A stretch of 64,000 nt of DNA from Thermocrinis jamiesonii (GTDB lineage Bacteria > Aquificota > Aquificia > Aquificales > Aquificaceae). Numbering within the stretch: the stretch's first letter is position 1; each line of letters opens with the position of its first letter. The notes under the pieces are model-generated. The model was not told where the DNA came from, searched no databases, and saw only the letters and a list, made by a program, of their open reading frames with translations. This document shows, in pieces, positions 43,797 through 52,807 of the stretch. The stretch is taken from NCBI RefSeq assembly GCF_000702425.1, contig NZ_JNIE01000006.1, forward strand, positions 32,313-96,312, given 5' to 3'. A program made the position numbers and the translations under genes.

Positions 43797-44506
43797 CAAG
43801 AAGAAGAGTTAATATAAGAATGCCGGCGCTCGGCGGACAGGGTGCGGTTACCGCCGCCCACATAATAGCAACCGCAGCGGACTACGAAGGATACTATGCA
43901 ATTTCAAATCCTTTCTTTGGTGCAGAAAAGAGGATGGCACCTGCAGAGAGCTACGCTCGTATTGGCATAGAACCCATCTTTGATAGGGGAGAGGTTGTCT
44001 ATCCGGACGTTATAATGGTCTTCCATCCACAGGTTATAACCATGGGCAAATCTTACACCATGCCCTTTTACTCAGGAATAAAAAGGCAAGGACTGATTAT
44101 AATAAACTCAGAAGAAGACCTTCTTACGGAGGAAGACAAAGAATACTTGGAAAGCTTGGAAGTAAAGGTTTTTAACTTCAACGCCACCAAGTTTGCCATA
44201 GACATAGCGGGCACAGAGCTTTCCACAAACATGGCAATGATCGGTGCTCTCTTTGGAATCATAGGCAGGGTAAGCATAGAAGCCATAGAGGAAGGTATAA
44301 AGTCCAGGTTCCTCAAAAAGTTTGTAGCATCTGGAGGAACCGCATCTTTGGACTCAGCTTTGGAAAGAAAGTTCAAAAAGAAGTTGGAGCTAATCCAGAA
44401 AAACTTAGATACCGCAAAGGCTGCTTACGAGATGGCTCAAAGGTGGGCTCAGGAACAGGGGCTTGAACCTTTCTTGCCACCACCACCAAAGAAGGTTACG
44501 GTCTAA
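43793..44506 (+). CDS. 2-oxoacid:ferredoxin oxidoreductase gamma subunit
   Basis: CoA-binding/gamma subunit (237 aa) with the family GGQGxxTAA motif (LGGQGAVTAAHIIATAA, residues about 13-29), PFFGAEKRMAPAESYARI and a C-terminal coiled-coil-like helix (about 185-222) ending in a proline-rich tail (FLPPPPKKVTV). The tail beyond about residue 190 is longer than in many gamma subunits. A hairpin follows at 44513. No ferredoxin-like delta gene is in this operon. Confidence 0.9.
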   Translation: MTRRRVNIRMPALGGQGAVTAAHIIATAADYEGYYAISNPFFGAEKRMAPAESYARIGIEPIFDRGEVVYPDVIMVFHPQVITMGKSYTMPFYSGIKRQGLIIINSEEDLLTEEDKEYLESLEVKVFNFNATKFAIDIAGTELSTNMAMIGALFGIIGRVSIEAIEEGIKSRFLKKFVASGGTASLDSALERKFKKKLELIQKNLDTAKAAYEMAQRWAQEQGLEPFLPPPPKKVTV

Positions 44507-44512
44507 AAATTT

Positions 44513-44529
44513 GGGCTCCTTTGGAGCCC
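44513..44529 (+). terminator. Hairpin terminator of the por/for operon
   Basis: GGGCTCC-TTT-GGAGCCC, a perfect 7-bp stem with a 3-nt loop, seven bases after the gamma stop. The following sequence is T/C-rich (TCCTCCTTT) rather than a clean T run, so efficiency is uncertain. Confidence 0.65.
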
Positions 44530-44550
44530 TCCTCCTTTAAAATATGATCA

Positions 44551-44967
44551 ATGCCTATAGAAGATAGTTATAGAAACTTAGCGCTTGGCAAATTGGAAGA
44601 TTTTGGAAAGTTAGCGGAGGAGAAGCTAAAGGATAAGTTATCCCAGTTGGATCAAGAAGACTTAGAGTTTGGTTTGAGCCTTAGTTTGCAGGACGGGGAG
44701 CTTTTCAAACTGTGGCAAGATTGCATAGAAAACAACAACTATATGGAAGTTAGCTTTATGGAAGTAATGGAACATCACGACGGTGCCTATTTGAAGGCTA
44801 CTTTCAAAAACTCAAAAGGTCCATACACCGCAGAAAGATACATCAGCATAAGAAGCTCTGGCAGGATAGAAATATCCCATGCCTTTTTCTTGGAAACAAA
44901 AGAAACGATTGTAAGAATGGAGAAAGAACCAGACGGTAGTTTTAAAGTGTTTGTTAAAGCTAAATGA
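44551..44967 (+). CDS. Uncharacterised 138-aa protein
   Basis: I do not recognise a family. The protein is acidic, soluble, without signal or membrane helix, starting MPIEDSYRNLALGKLEDFG; it has a predicted helical front half (about 1-60) and a beta-rich back half with AERYISIRSSGRIEISHAFF. TAAAAT lies seven bases before its ATG. It overlaps lpxB by 4 bp, so the two form one unit; a link to LPS or to the upstream por operon is not supported. Codon use is like the neighbours. Confidence 0.65.
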   Translation: MPIEDSYRNLALGKLEDFGKLAEEKLKDKLSQLDQEDLEFGLSLSLQDGELFKLWQDCIENNNYMEVSFMEVMEHHDGAYLKATFKNSKGPYTAERYISIRSSGRIEISHAFFLETKETIVRMEKEPDGSFKVFVKAK

Positions 44968-46052
44968 AAGTTTTTGTGTCGGTGGTGGATAGGTCTTCCA
45001 GCAACTACATATACATCATAATGAAGGACTTTAATTCTGTAGAATTTTGGGGAATAACGGATGAAAATTTGGAAAGCATAGGGTTTAAGAGTGTGGGAAG
45101 GCTTGATGAACTGTCGGTGGTTGGTCTTTGGGAAGCTATACCAAAAATACCTACGGTGATAAAACTACTCAGGCGCATAGAGAAGTTGGCTGGCGAGATG
45201 GATGCGGTAATCTTGTGCGATGCTCCCGCTTTCAACCTACTACTGCTAAAGAGGATAAGGGAAAAGGCAAAAAAGATTATCTACTTTATCTCTCCTCAGG
45301 TGTGGGCTTGGAAAGAGGAAAGGGCCAAGCTTATATCCAAGCTTGCAGACTACCTCATAGTTATCCTTCCCTTTGAGGTAGAGTTTTACAAAAGGTATGG
45401 AAAAGAAGCCATATTTGTTGGACATCCCTTGGTAGATCTGGCTAAACCCACCTTACCTGAGGAAAAGGTCAAGAGTCTTATAGATTGGGACGAATACATT
45501 GTGATCCTTCCCGGAAGCAGGTGGAGTGAGATAAAAAACCACGCCAGATATCTAAGAAGGGCATATCAAGCCATATACGAAAAAACCAAGCTTCCTGCGG
45601 TTATTCCCACCTTTGAAAGCTTCAGAAGAAAACTGGAGGACATGTTTGAAGACCTTCCGGTTAGGGTCTTTACCGCCTTGGATTTGGAACAACCAAACTA
45701 CAATCTGTCCGCCTACGCAAAGTTTGGATTAGTAGCAAGTGGAACCGCAGAGCTGGAGCTGAGTCTTTTGGGTGTGCCCCACGTTGTCTTTTACAGAGTA
45801 AATCCCATAACCTACTGCATAGGCAAGAGGCTCGTAAAGGTAAAGAACATAGCCCTCACTAATTTAATATTGGAAGAAAGTGTCATTCCAGAGGTAGTGC
45901 AAAGACCGTGGCAGGACCTTGTGGAAGCATTTATGAACATGGACTTTGAAGCGCAAAAAAGAGCTTTCTTGAGGCTCAGAGAAAGATTAGGTGGCGAGGG
46001 GAGTATAGAAAGACTAAGGGCTAAGCTTAGGGAGATTCTCTTAGGTAGTTAA
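44964..46052 (+). CDS. lpxB: Lipid-A-disaccharide synthase (divergent)
   Basis: Glycosyltransferase (362 aa) joining UDP-diacylglucosamine and lipid X in lipid A synthesis. Clear LpxB features: ISPQVWAWKEERAKLI (residues about 109-124), FVGHPLVDL, LPGSRWSEIKNH, and VASGTAELELSLLGVPHVVFYR. At the N-terminus, where LpxB normally has a GEASGD loop, this protein reads VSVVDRSSSNYI, so the loop is divergent or lost. Confirms a lipid A type outer membrane. Overlaps the unknown gene by 4 bp and the convergent pseudouridine synthase by 26 bp. Confidence 0.88.
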   Translation: MKVFVSVVDRSSSNYIYIIMKDFNSVEFWGITDENLESIGFKSVGRLDELSVVGLWEAIPKIPTVIKLLRRIEKLAGEMDAVILCDAPAFNLLLLKRIREKAKKIIYFISPQVWAWKEERAKLISKLADYLIVILPFEVEFYKRYGKEAIFVGHPLVDLAKPTLPEEKVKSLIDWDEYIVILPGSRWSEIKNHARYLRRAYQAIYEKTKLPAVIPTFESFRRKLEDMFEDLPVRVFTALDLEQPNYNLSAYAKFGLVASGTAELELSLLGVPHVVFYRVNPITYCIGKRLVKVKNIALTNLILEESVIPEVVQRPWQDLVEAFMNMDFEAQKRAFLRLRERLGGEGSIERLRAKLREILLGS

Positions 46053-46983
46053 GCACGCTTGTAAAGGGCTCTACGTTTTGCACTTCAAACTCAAGCCATT
46101 TTCCCTTTCTTGGATGCACAAAGCCGAGTTTGTAGCTCAAAAGCATGTGACAGTTTTTTAACATTTCAACGAGTTTTTTTGGAAAGCTTTGACTTTTAAA
46201 GCCGTAGGTTTTGTCTCCTAAAATTGGATGCCCTAAACTGCTTGCATGCACTCTTATCTGATGGGTTCTTCCTGTGTGGATCTTTACCTCCAGTAACGTG
46301 GCGTTGTGTCTTGGAAACCTTTCTTTTACAAAAAACTCACTTTTGGCATACTTGCCTCCCTCTTCAACTACGGTGAATCTTTTTCTGTCTATAGGATGTC
46401 TTCCTAAGTTTGTTTCTACCAGTTTGTAGTTCCAACTTACCACACCTTGCACTATAGCTCTGTAGAGCTTTAGCACTCTTCTTTCTTTGAACTGTTCAGA
46501 CAAGCTTTTGTGCACATCGTCCCTTTTTGCGACCACCATAAGCCCCATGGTATCTTTGTCCAACCTATGAACTATACCCGGCCTTTCTACACCACCTACG
46601 GAGGAAAGGTCCTTTATGTGATACAAAAGGGCATTCACCAAAGTGCCTGATGTGTGCCCCGGTGAAGGATGAACCACCATACCGCAAGGCTTTACAATAA
46701 CCAGCAAACTTTCGTCTTCGTAGATGATGTCTAAGGGTATGTTTTCTGGAAGGACCTCCAACTTTTCGGGCTCTGGTATAAGCAGAACGACCCTTTGGCC
46801 TTCTTTTAGCTTTTTGGAGGGTTTGAGTACCAACTCATCATCTATAAGCACATAGCCTTCTTCTATTAGCTTTTGAAAGTAAGACCTTGAAAATTCTGGG
46901 TATGCTTTTGTTAAAAACTTATCCAAGCGTGCAGGCTCTTTTACTTCAAACTCAACTACTTCCTGTATTCTCCTCTTCTCCAA
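46027..46983 (-). CDS. rluD: RluA-family pseudouridine synthase
   Basis: RNA-modifying enzyme with an N-terminal S4 RNA-binding domain (about residues 16-70, LDKFLTKAYPEFSRSYFQKLIEEG) and a pseudouridine synthase domain with HRLDKDTMGLMVVAK (catalytic D near residue 142) and HTGRTHQIRVHASSLGHPILGD. The arrangement fits RluD (23S positions 1911/1915/1917), but RluC cannot be excluded. 318 aa. Start is TTG. It overlaps the small gene upstream by 32 bp and lpxB by 26 bp. Confidence 0.87.
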   Translation of the reverse strand: MEKRRIQEVVEFEVKEPARLDKFLTKAYPEFSRSYFQKLIEEGYVLIDDELVLKPSKKLKEGQRVVLLIPEPEKLEVLPENIPLDIIYEDESLLVIVKPCGMVVHPSPGHTSGTLVNALLYHIKDLSSVGGVERPGIVHRLDKDTMGLMVVAKRDDVHKSLSEQFKERRVLKLYRAIVQGVVSWNYKLVETNLGRHPIDRKRFTVVEEGGKYAKSEFFVKERFPRHNATLLEVKIHTGRTHQIRVHASSLGHPILGDKTYGFKSQSFPKKLVEMLKNCHMLLSYKLGFVHPRKGKWLEFEVQNVEPFTSVLNYLRESP

Positions 46984-47137
46984 CCTTTACCCTTATCTCT
47001 ATCTCCTTTGGGTTTTCGTCGAGCTTTAGACTTTTAGCAAATCCAAGTAAGATGCTGTAGATAACCCTCTTAGGAAAATCCTTAAGCTTTACCTCCCGAC
47101 CATTAACAAATATTTGAACTTCCCACCCTTTTTCCAT
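46952..47137 (-). CDS. Uncharacterised 61-aa protein
   Basis: A small protein, MEKGWEVQIFVNGREVKLKD onward, with a charged C-terminal end (IRVKVGEEENTGSS). The ATG at 47137 lies 35 bp inside the end of purA on the same strand, and its stop lies inside rluD, so it sits between two real genes with overlaps at both sides. It contains the pattern strand-turn-strand-helix, suggesting a small folded domain. I cannot name it; it may be a genuine conserved small gene or a chance frame. Confidence 0.5.
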   Translation of the reverse strand: MEKGWEVQIFVNGREVKLKDFPKRVIYSILLGFAKSLKLDENPKEIEIRVKVGEEENTGSS

Positions 47138-48410
47138 GAAATACCTCAGAAAGCCAAATATATTTGTCCCTTTCTGGGCTTGTGGAGAGCATAACAACAG
47201 GCACGCCTACGAACCTTTCTATGAAGTTTATGTAATTCATCGCTTTTTCTGGTATGTCTTCGGCGCTTGTTATACCGTAGGTGCTTTCCTTCCAACCCTC
47301 AAAACTTTTGTATATTGGCTGTGCCTTTTCTAAGAGGAAAAGGCTTGCAGGAAAGTTTTCAAAAGTCTCATTTCCTATTTTGTAAGCGGTGCATACCTTT
47401 ATTTCTTCAAAACCGTCCAAAACGTCCAATTTGGTAAGAACTATACCGTCCAAACCGTTTAACTTTACTGCGTGCCTTAGAGCGACCAAATCCAACCATC
47501 CACACCTTCTTGGTCTTCCTGTGGTTGCTCCGTATTCTTTACCCTTCTCTCTTATAAGATCGCCTACCTCATCCTTTAGCTCTGTGGGAAAGGGCCCCTC
47601 TCCTACCCTTGTAGTGTATGCCTTAGAAACGCCGAGGAATTTTGCTCCCGAGAAAAACTTTGGTGGAAGGCCCGTGCCTGCAGATAGCCCAAGGGCCGAA
47701 GAGTTGGAAGAGGTCACGTAAGGATATGTGCCAATATCTACGTCCAAAAGGGTTCCTTGGGCCCCTTCAAAGAGTATGCTCTTTTTTGTGTTTAAAAGGT
47801 AACTTGACGTGTCTGTAACGCAGTGCTTTATCTCTTCAAAATTCTCCAAAGCCCTATCCACCACCTCATCTACCTTCATCTCAAAGGCTTCACAGTAAAC
47901 CTTCTTGCAAAGCTCTTCCACAAACTCCAAATTGTCCCTTACTAAGCTGTAGAACCTGTCTTTGTCCCAAAGGTCACAAACCCTTATGCCCTTCCTTGCA
48001 TACTTTAGCATATAGGCGGGACCTATACCCCTCAAGGTGGTGCCTATTTTGCCCTTTTTCTCCAAAAGGGCATCTAAGGTTTTATGATAAGGAAGAACCA
48101 AGTGGGCTCTGTCGCTTATCAAAAGCCTGTCTCTAACGCTTATACCTTTGCCTTCTATCTGCTTTATCTCTTCCACTAAGAGCTCTAAATCTACCACCAT
48201 CCCCTGGGCTATCACTCCAATGGTGTGGCTGTGAAGTATGCCCGTGGGCAAAAGGTGAAGGATAAACTTTTGTCCATTTACCATGACAGTATGGCCCGCA
48301 TTGCTACCGCCTTGATAGCGCACTACCACCTCGTATTCAGAAGACAAAAGATCCACTATTTTCCCCTTGCCTTCGTCACCCCACTGCGCACCCAAGATTA
48401 CCAAGTTCAT
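47103..48410 (-). CDS. purA: Adenylosuccinate synthetase
   Basis: GTP-dependent ligase from IMP to adenylosuccinate. P-loop-like start GAQWGDEGKGKIVDLLS (residues 7-23), then GGSNAGHTV, LPTGILH, GTTLRGIGPAY, FEGAQGTLLDVDIGTYPYVT, VGEGPFPTEL and GRPRRCGWLD. 435 aa is normal. The stop of hflX's frame overlap (ATGA at 48407) ties the two together. The C-terminal stretch STSPERDKYIWLSEVF overlaps the small gene. Confidence 0.96.
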   Translation of the reverse strand: MNLVILGAQWGDEGKGKIVDLLSSEYEVVVRYQGGSNAGHTVMVNGQKFILHLLPTGILHSHTIGVIAQGMVVDLELLVEEIKQIEGKGISVRDRLLISDRAHLVLPYHKTLDALLEKKGKIGTTLRGIGPAYMLKYARKGIRVCDLWDKDRFYSLVRDNLEFVEELCKKVYCEAFEMKVDEVVDRALENFEEIKHCVTDTSSYLLNTKKSILFEGAQGTLLDVDIGTYPYVTSSNSSALGLSAGTGLPPKFFSGAKFLGVSKAYTTRVGEGPFPTELKDEVGDLIREKGKEYGATTGRPRRCGWLDLVALRHAVKLNGLDGIVLTKLDVLDGFEEIKVCTAYKIGNETFENFPASLFLLEKAQPIYKSFEGWKESTYGITSAEDIPEKAMNYINFIERFVGVPVVMLSTSPERDKYIWLSEVFHGKRVGSSNIC

Positions 48411-49519
48411 ATTTTTGCCTCCATAAGTTCTTCAACCTTTTCCCTTATGGCATTTAAAAGTTCCCTTATCCCCCACCTGTATTTACTGGAAACTACCACA
48501 GACCTGCCTTTTAAGAAGGCTGGTTCTGTCAAAAGTTTTATATCCTCTTCCTTTTCTACCAGTTTGTCCGCTTTGTTAAACACGTATATGGTGGGCTTTT
48601 CATCTGCGTTAAGCTCTTTGAGTATTTCTTGAACTACTTTTACCTTCTCCAGCCACTTAGGGTCTGAAATGTCTATTACATGAAGAAGAATGTCTGCCTC
48701 TTGGACCTCCTCCAAAGTAGCCTTGAAAGACTCTATCAGCTCCGGAGGAAGTTTTCTTATGAACCCCACCGTATCTGTAACAAGGATCTTTATGTCTGGA
48801 AATAGGAACTTGGCTGAAGTTTTTGTGTCCAACGTAGCAAAAAGCATATCTTCCACAAAGGTTTCTCTACCTGTGAGGACTTGCATCAGACTGGACTTGC
48901 CCACGTTTGTGTATCCAACGAGCGCCACCTTAACCACCTTTATATCCCCGTATTCCCTCTCTCTCTTCTTTCTCTGCTGTCTTCTTTGTCTTTTTATCTC
49001 CTCAAGCTCCTCCTTTATCTGTTGTATCCTTTTCTTTATAGCACGCCTCTTAATCTCTAGCTCTTGCTCTCCCGGACCTCTTGTGCCTACTCCACCGCCC
49101 AAACGGGAAAGCTCCTTACCTTTTCCATACAGTCTTGGCAGTTGATGGGTAAGCTTGGCAAGCTCTACCTGAAGCTTGGCGGTTTTACTTCTTACCCTTC
49201 TTGAAAATATTTCAAGCACTAAGTCTGCCCTATCTAAAACACTAACCCCCAACAGGTCTTCCAAGTTGGAAACCTGAGAAGGACTTAAAAAAGCGTCAAA
49301 AACTACGCAGTCCGCACCAGTACCTTGAACTACCTCTTTCAACTCTTGGGCTTTCCCAGCACCTATGTAATATCTCGGATCCGGTGCCTGTCTTTTTTGA
49401 TAGACATACCCTAAGCTTTTGCCCCCTACCGCCCTAAGGAGTTCTTTTAACTCCTCTAAGGATTCTCTAAACTCCTGCTTTGTTTCTGAAGAAAGGACGC
49501 ACGCTAAAATTGCTTTCAT
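48407..49519 (-). CDS. hflX: GTPase HflX
   Basis: Ribosome-associated GTPase that splits stalled or heat-damaged ribosomes. N-terminal domain with RYYIGAGKAQEL (about 49-60), then SRLGGGVGTRGPGEQELE, a charged coiled coil (about 150-185, KELEEIKRQRRQQRKKRERE-like), and the G domain with GYTNVGKSSL (P-loop), DTVGFIRKLP (G3) and NKAD (G4). 370 aa. It starts right after hfq, as in the E. coli hfq-hflX order, on the same strand with the hfq stop one base before the ATG. Confidence 0.95.
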   Translation of the reverse strand: MKAILACVLSSETKQEFRESLEELKELLRAVGGKSLGYVYQKRQAPDPRYYIGAGKAQELKEVVQGTGADCVVFDAFLSPSQVSNLEDLLGVSVLDRADLVLEIFSRRVRSKTAKLQVELAKLTHQLPRLYGKGKELSRLGGGVGTRGPGEQELEIKRRAIKKRIQQIKEELEEIKRQRRQQRKKREREYGDIKVVKVALVGYTNVGKSSLMQVLTGRETFVEDMLFATLDTKTSAKFLFPDIKILVTDTVGFIRKLPPELIESFKATLEEVQEADILLHVIDISDPKWLEKVKVVQEILKELNADEKPTIYVFNKADKLVEKEEDIKLLTEPAFLKGRSVVVSSKYRWGIRELLNAIREKVEELMEAKI

Positions 49520-49732
49520 TCATCCACCAAGCACTATGGTGCTTATGGCATGCTTGTATATAAGGTTTGGCTCTCCCTCTACTTCCAAAAGCACGGTGTA
49601 TTTGTCGTGGTTTAAAATCTTGCCCGTTATTCTGTTTCCCCTGGTTAAAAATACCGTAACTGTCGCATTCTTTCTTTTTAGCTCTTCAATAAACTCATCT
49701 TGCACGCTTTCGTTTTTCTCCATAGGTATCAT
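49520..49732 (-). CDS. hfq: RNA chaperone Hfq
   Basis: Hexameric Sm-like protein that binds U-rich sRNA and mRNA ends (70 aa). Seen: ESVQDEFIEELKRKNATVTV at the N-terminus (the Q and helix of Hfq), FLTRGNRITGKILNHDKYTV and the Sm2 motif LIYKHAISTIV (YKHA, as in known Hfq). The start at 49732 is preceded by GAGGAGGT with good spacing; a longer frame reaching the tRNA-Leu gene is an artefact. No long C-terminal tail. The gene pairs with hflX. Confidence 0.95.
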   Translation of the reverse strand: MIPMEKNESVQDEFIEELKRKNATVTVFLTRGNRITGKILNHDKYTVLLEVEGEPNLIYKHAISTIVLGG

Positions 49733-49745
49733 TTCTACCTCCTCA

Positions 49746-49760
49746 AGTATAAAATATAAT
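49746..49760. promoter_or_regulatory. Divergent -10 boxes for hfq and tRNA-Leu
   Basis: TATAAT (49755-49760, plus strand) ends ten bases before tRNA-Leu; TATACT on the minus strand (49746-49751) lies 14 bases before the hfq ATG. The two promoters are nearly back to back, so polymerase binding at one could exclude the other. Confidence 0.5.
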
Positions 49761-49770
49761 ACAAACTCCA

Positions 49771-49854
49771 GCGGGTGTGGCGGAATTGGCAGACGCGCGG
49801 GACTCAGGATCCCGTGGGCATTTGCCCGTGAGGGTTCAAGTCCCTCCACCCGCA
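49771..49854 (+). tRNA. tRNA-Leu (CAG)
   Basis: 84 nt. Acceptor GCGGGTG with CACCCGC, discriminator A, CCA not encoded. Anticodon arm CGGGA-CTCAGGA-TCCCG gives CAG (codon CUG). Variable arm GTGGGCATTTGCCCGTG marks a class II leucine tRNA; T-arm AGGGTTCAAGTCCCT. Confidence 0.95.
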
Positions 49855-49869
49855 TTATAATGTTTAAGC

Positions 49870-50667
49870 ATGAGGTTCTTAATAGTTGGTGATATCATAG
49901 GCAAACCCGGAAGGAAAGCACTCAAACATTACACCATATCCCACCCCAACAGCTTTGATGTGCTGATCGTAAATGTGGAAAACTCCGCAGGAGGTTTTGG
50001 CATAAACAGGAAGGTTTATGAGGAGCTAAAGTCCTTGGGAGTGGATGTAATGACTTCTGGCAATCACATATGGGATAAAAAGGAAGTGTTGGAGTTTATA
50101 GATGTGGAGGACCTTCTTAGACCTGCAAACTATCCTCCAAATGTGCCCGGCAAAGGTTACGGAGTTTATCAAAAGAACGGTATAAAGTTTGCAGTCATAA
50201 ACCTGATGGGTAGGGTTTTCTTGGATCCTCACCTGGAAAATCCCTTCTACACCTTTGACCGCCTATACGAGGAATTAAGCAAACAAACTCCAATCATACT
50301 GGTAGACTTTCACGCAGAAGCAACCTCCGAAAAATACGCCTTTGGGATGTATGTGGACGGAAGGGCAAGCGTGGTTTTTGGCACACACACTCACGTTCCT
50401 ACCGCAGACCAGATTGTCCTAAGGAATGGCACAGGCTTTGTTAGTGATGTGGGTATGTCTGGATGTTGGTATTCAGTCATAGGGATGAAGCCTGAGCAAA
50501 TTATCAACAAGTTTCTAACAGGGATTCCTCAGAGGTATGAAGTGGAAGAGAAAGAGGATGTGGTTTTTAACGCCATTTTGGTGAATATTGACGAAAGCTC
50601 TGGAAAGTGTTTAAGCATCCAAAGGATCCAAAAATACATCACAAAGGATGATCTAAAGGAACTATAA
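49870..50667 (+). CDS. ymdB: Metallophosphoesterase of the YmdB family
   Basis: A 265-aa phosphodiesterase of the TIGR00282/YmdB type, whose Bacillus member hydrolyses cyclic nucleotides (2',3'-cAMP, cAMP) and affects biofilm formation. Metal-binding positions: GDIIGKPGRKAL (7-18), NVENSAGGFGI, TSGNHIWDKKE, VDFHAEATSEKYA and GTHTHVPTAD (the H-x-H near residue 174). TATAAT lies eight bases before the ATG. It is followed by fabG eight bases later, but that gene has its own box. Confidence 0.92.
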   Translation: MRFLIVGDIIGKPGRKALKHYTISHPNSFDVLIVNVENSAGGFGINRKVYEELKSLGVDVMTSGNHIWDKKEVLEFIDVEDLLRPANYPPNVPGKGYGVYQKNGIKFAVINLMGRVFLDPHLENPFYTFDRLYEELSKQTPIILVDFHAEATSEKYAFGMYVDGRASVVFGTHTHVPTADQIVLRNGTGFVSDVGMSGCWYSVIGMKPEQIINKFLTGIPQRYEVEEKEDVVFNAILVNIDESSGKCLSIQRIQKYITKDDLKEL

Positions 50668-50674
50668 TATTTTC

Positions 50675-51412
50675 ATGCTTTGTATAGACCTGTCTGGAAA
50701 GAAAGCTCTTGTTACTGGTTCCACAAGGGGCATAGGAAGAGCTATCGCTGAATTTTTAGCAAAGGCTGGGGCGCAGGTTGTAATAACTGGCAGGGATGAG
50801 AAAAGGGCTCAAGAGGTTGCAAAGTCTATATCTTCTAATGCAATAGGAATAGGCATGGACCTTTCTGATCTCCAGTCCATACGCGCTGGATATGAGGCTG
50901 TGGAAAAGGAGGTTGGTTCGGTGGATATATTGGTAAACAATGCAGGCATTACAAAGGACAAGCTATTCTTGAGAATGACCTTGGAGGATTGGGAAGAAGT
51001 TCTAAGAGTAAATTTAACTGGGACTTATCTTATAACCTCTTTGGCTGTAAAGGGTATGTTAAAAAAGCGCTGGGGAAGGATCATAAACATATCCTCTGTT
51101 GTAGGTTTTATTGGAAACGTGGGACAGGTAAATTACTCTTCCACAAAGTCTGCTCTAATTGGTTTTACCAAAAGTCTGGCAAAGGAACTGGCAAGCAGGA
51201 ACATAACCGTAAATGCCATAGCTCCAGGTTTTATAGAAACAGACATGACCGCCTCTTTGTCGGAAGAGATAAAGAAAGAATACCTAAGAAACATACCCCT
51301 TCAAAGGTTTGGCACTCCTGAGGATATAGCGGGAATGGTTGCCTTCCTTTGCTCACCTATGGCGGACTACATAACTGGGGAGATAATCCACATAAACGGC
51401 GGTATGTTCTAA
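50675..51412 (+). CDS. fabG: 3-oxoacyl-[acyl-carrier-protein] reductase
   Basis: NADPH-dependent keto-reductase of fatty acid synthesis (245 aa). Rossmann motif VTGSTRGIGRAIA (about residues 13-25), NNAGITKDKL, catalytic S/Y/K in NISSVVGFIGNVGQVNYSSTKS and the end motif ITGEIIHINGGMF, all FabG-like. TATAAT ends six bases before the ATG. Stands apart from other fab genes here; tgt follows by three bases. Confidence 0.94.
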   Translation: MLCIDLSGKKALVTGSTRGIGRAIAEFLAKAGAQVVITGRDEKRAQEVAKSISSNAIGIGMDLSDLQSIRAGYEAVEKEVGSVDILVNNAGITKDKLFLRMTLEDWEEVLRVNLTGTYLITSLAVKGMLKKRWGRIINISSVVGFIGNVGQVNYSSTKSALIGFTKSLAKELASRNITVNAIAPGFIETDMTASLSEEIKKEYLRNIPLQRFGTPEDIAGMVAFLCSPMADYITGEIIHINGGMF

Positions 51413-52549
<1,137 letters not shown>

Positions 52550-52765
52550 GCTTTTGATCTTGTTCTTGACATTGATACTGTCCTTTTCACAAGAAAAGGT
52601 GTCAGAAAACCTCACTTAGGATACTCTTACGCCGCTGAAGCTATGGAAGAGCTTGAAAGTCTTTGATAGAAGCTTATCAATTGGACAAAAAAGGAAGATA
52701 TCTTAAACACCATATCATTGGAAGAGATAAAGAGGTTTGTAAGCTCAAAAAGACAAGGTAAGTAA
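52550..52765 (+). pseudogene. Decayed C-terminal gene fragment after tgt
   Basis: Starting right after the tgt stop and in the same frame, 72 codons read as protein except for an adjacent TGA-TAG pair in the middle, ending at a TAA at 52763. The pieces are ordered and protein-like: VLDIDTVLFTRKGVRKP, SYAAEAMEELESL, then KLINWTKKEDILN and ISLEEIKRFVSSKRQGK. So this looks like the end of a former gene. I cannot name the family. The rest of the 258-bp gap up to the TetR gene holds only its promoter. Confidence 0.45.
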
Positions 52766-52807
52766 CCACTTGCAAAACGAGAAAAAGTATGAGATAATGA
52801 TAAAGTC

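Noticed and set aside
49733..49855. Longer Hfq with 41 extra N-terminal residues
   Set aside because: The extra part is translation of the tRNA-Leu region; the ATG at 49732 has a strong ribosome site and a standard Hfq start.
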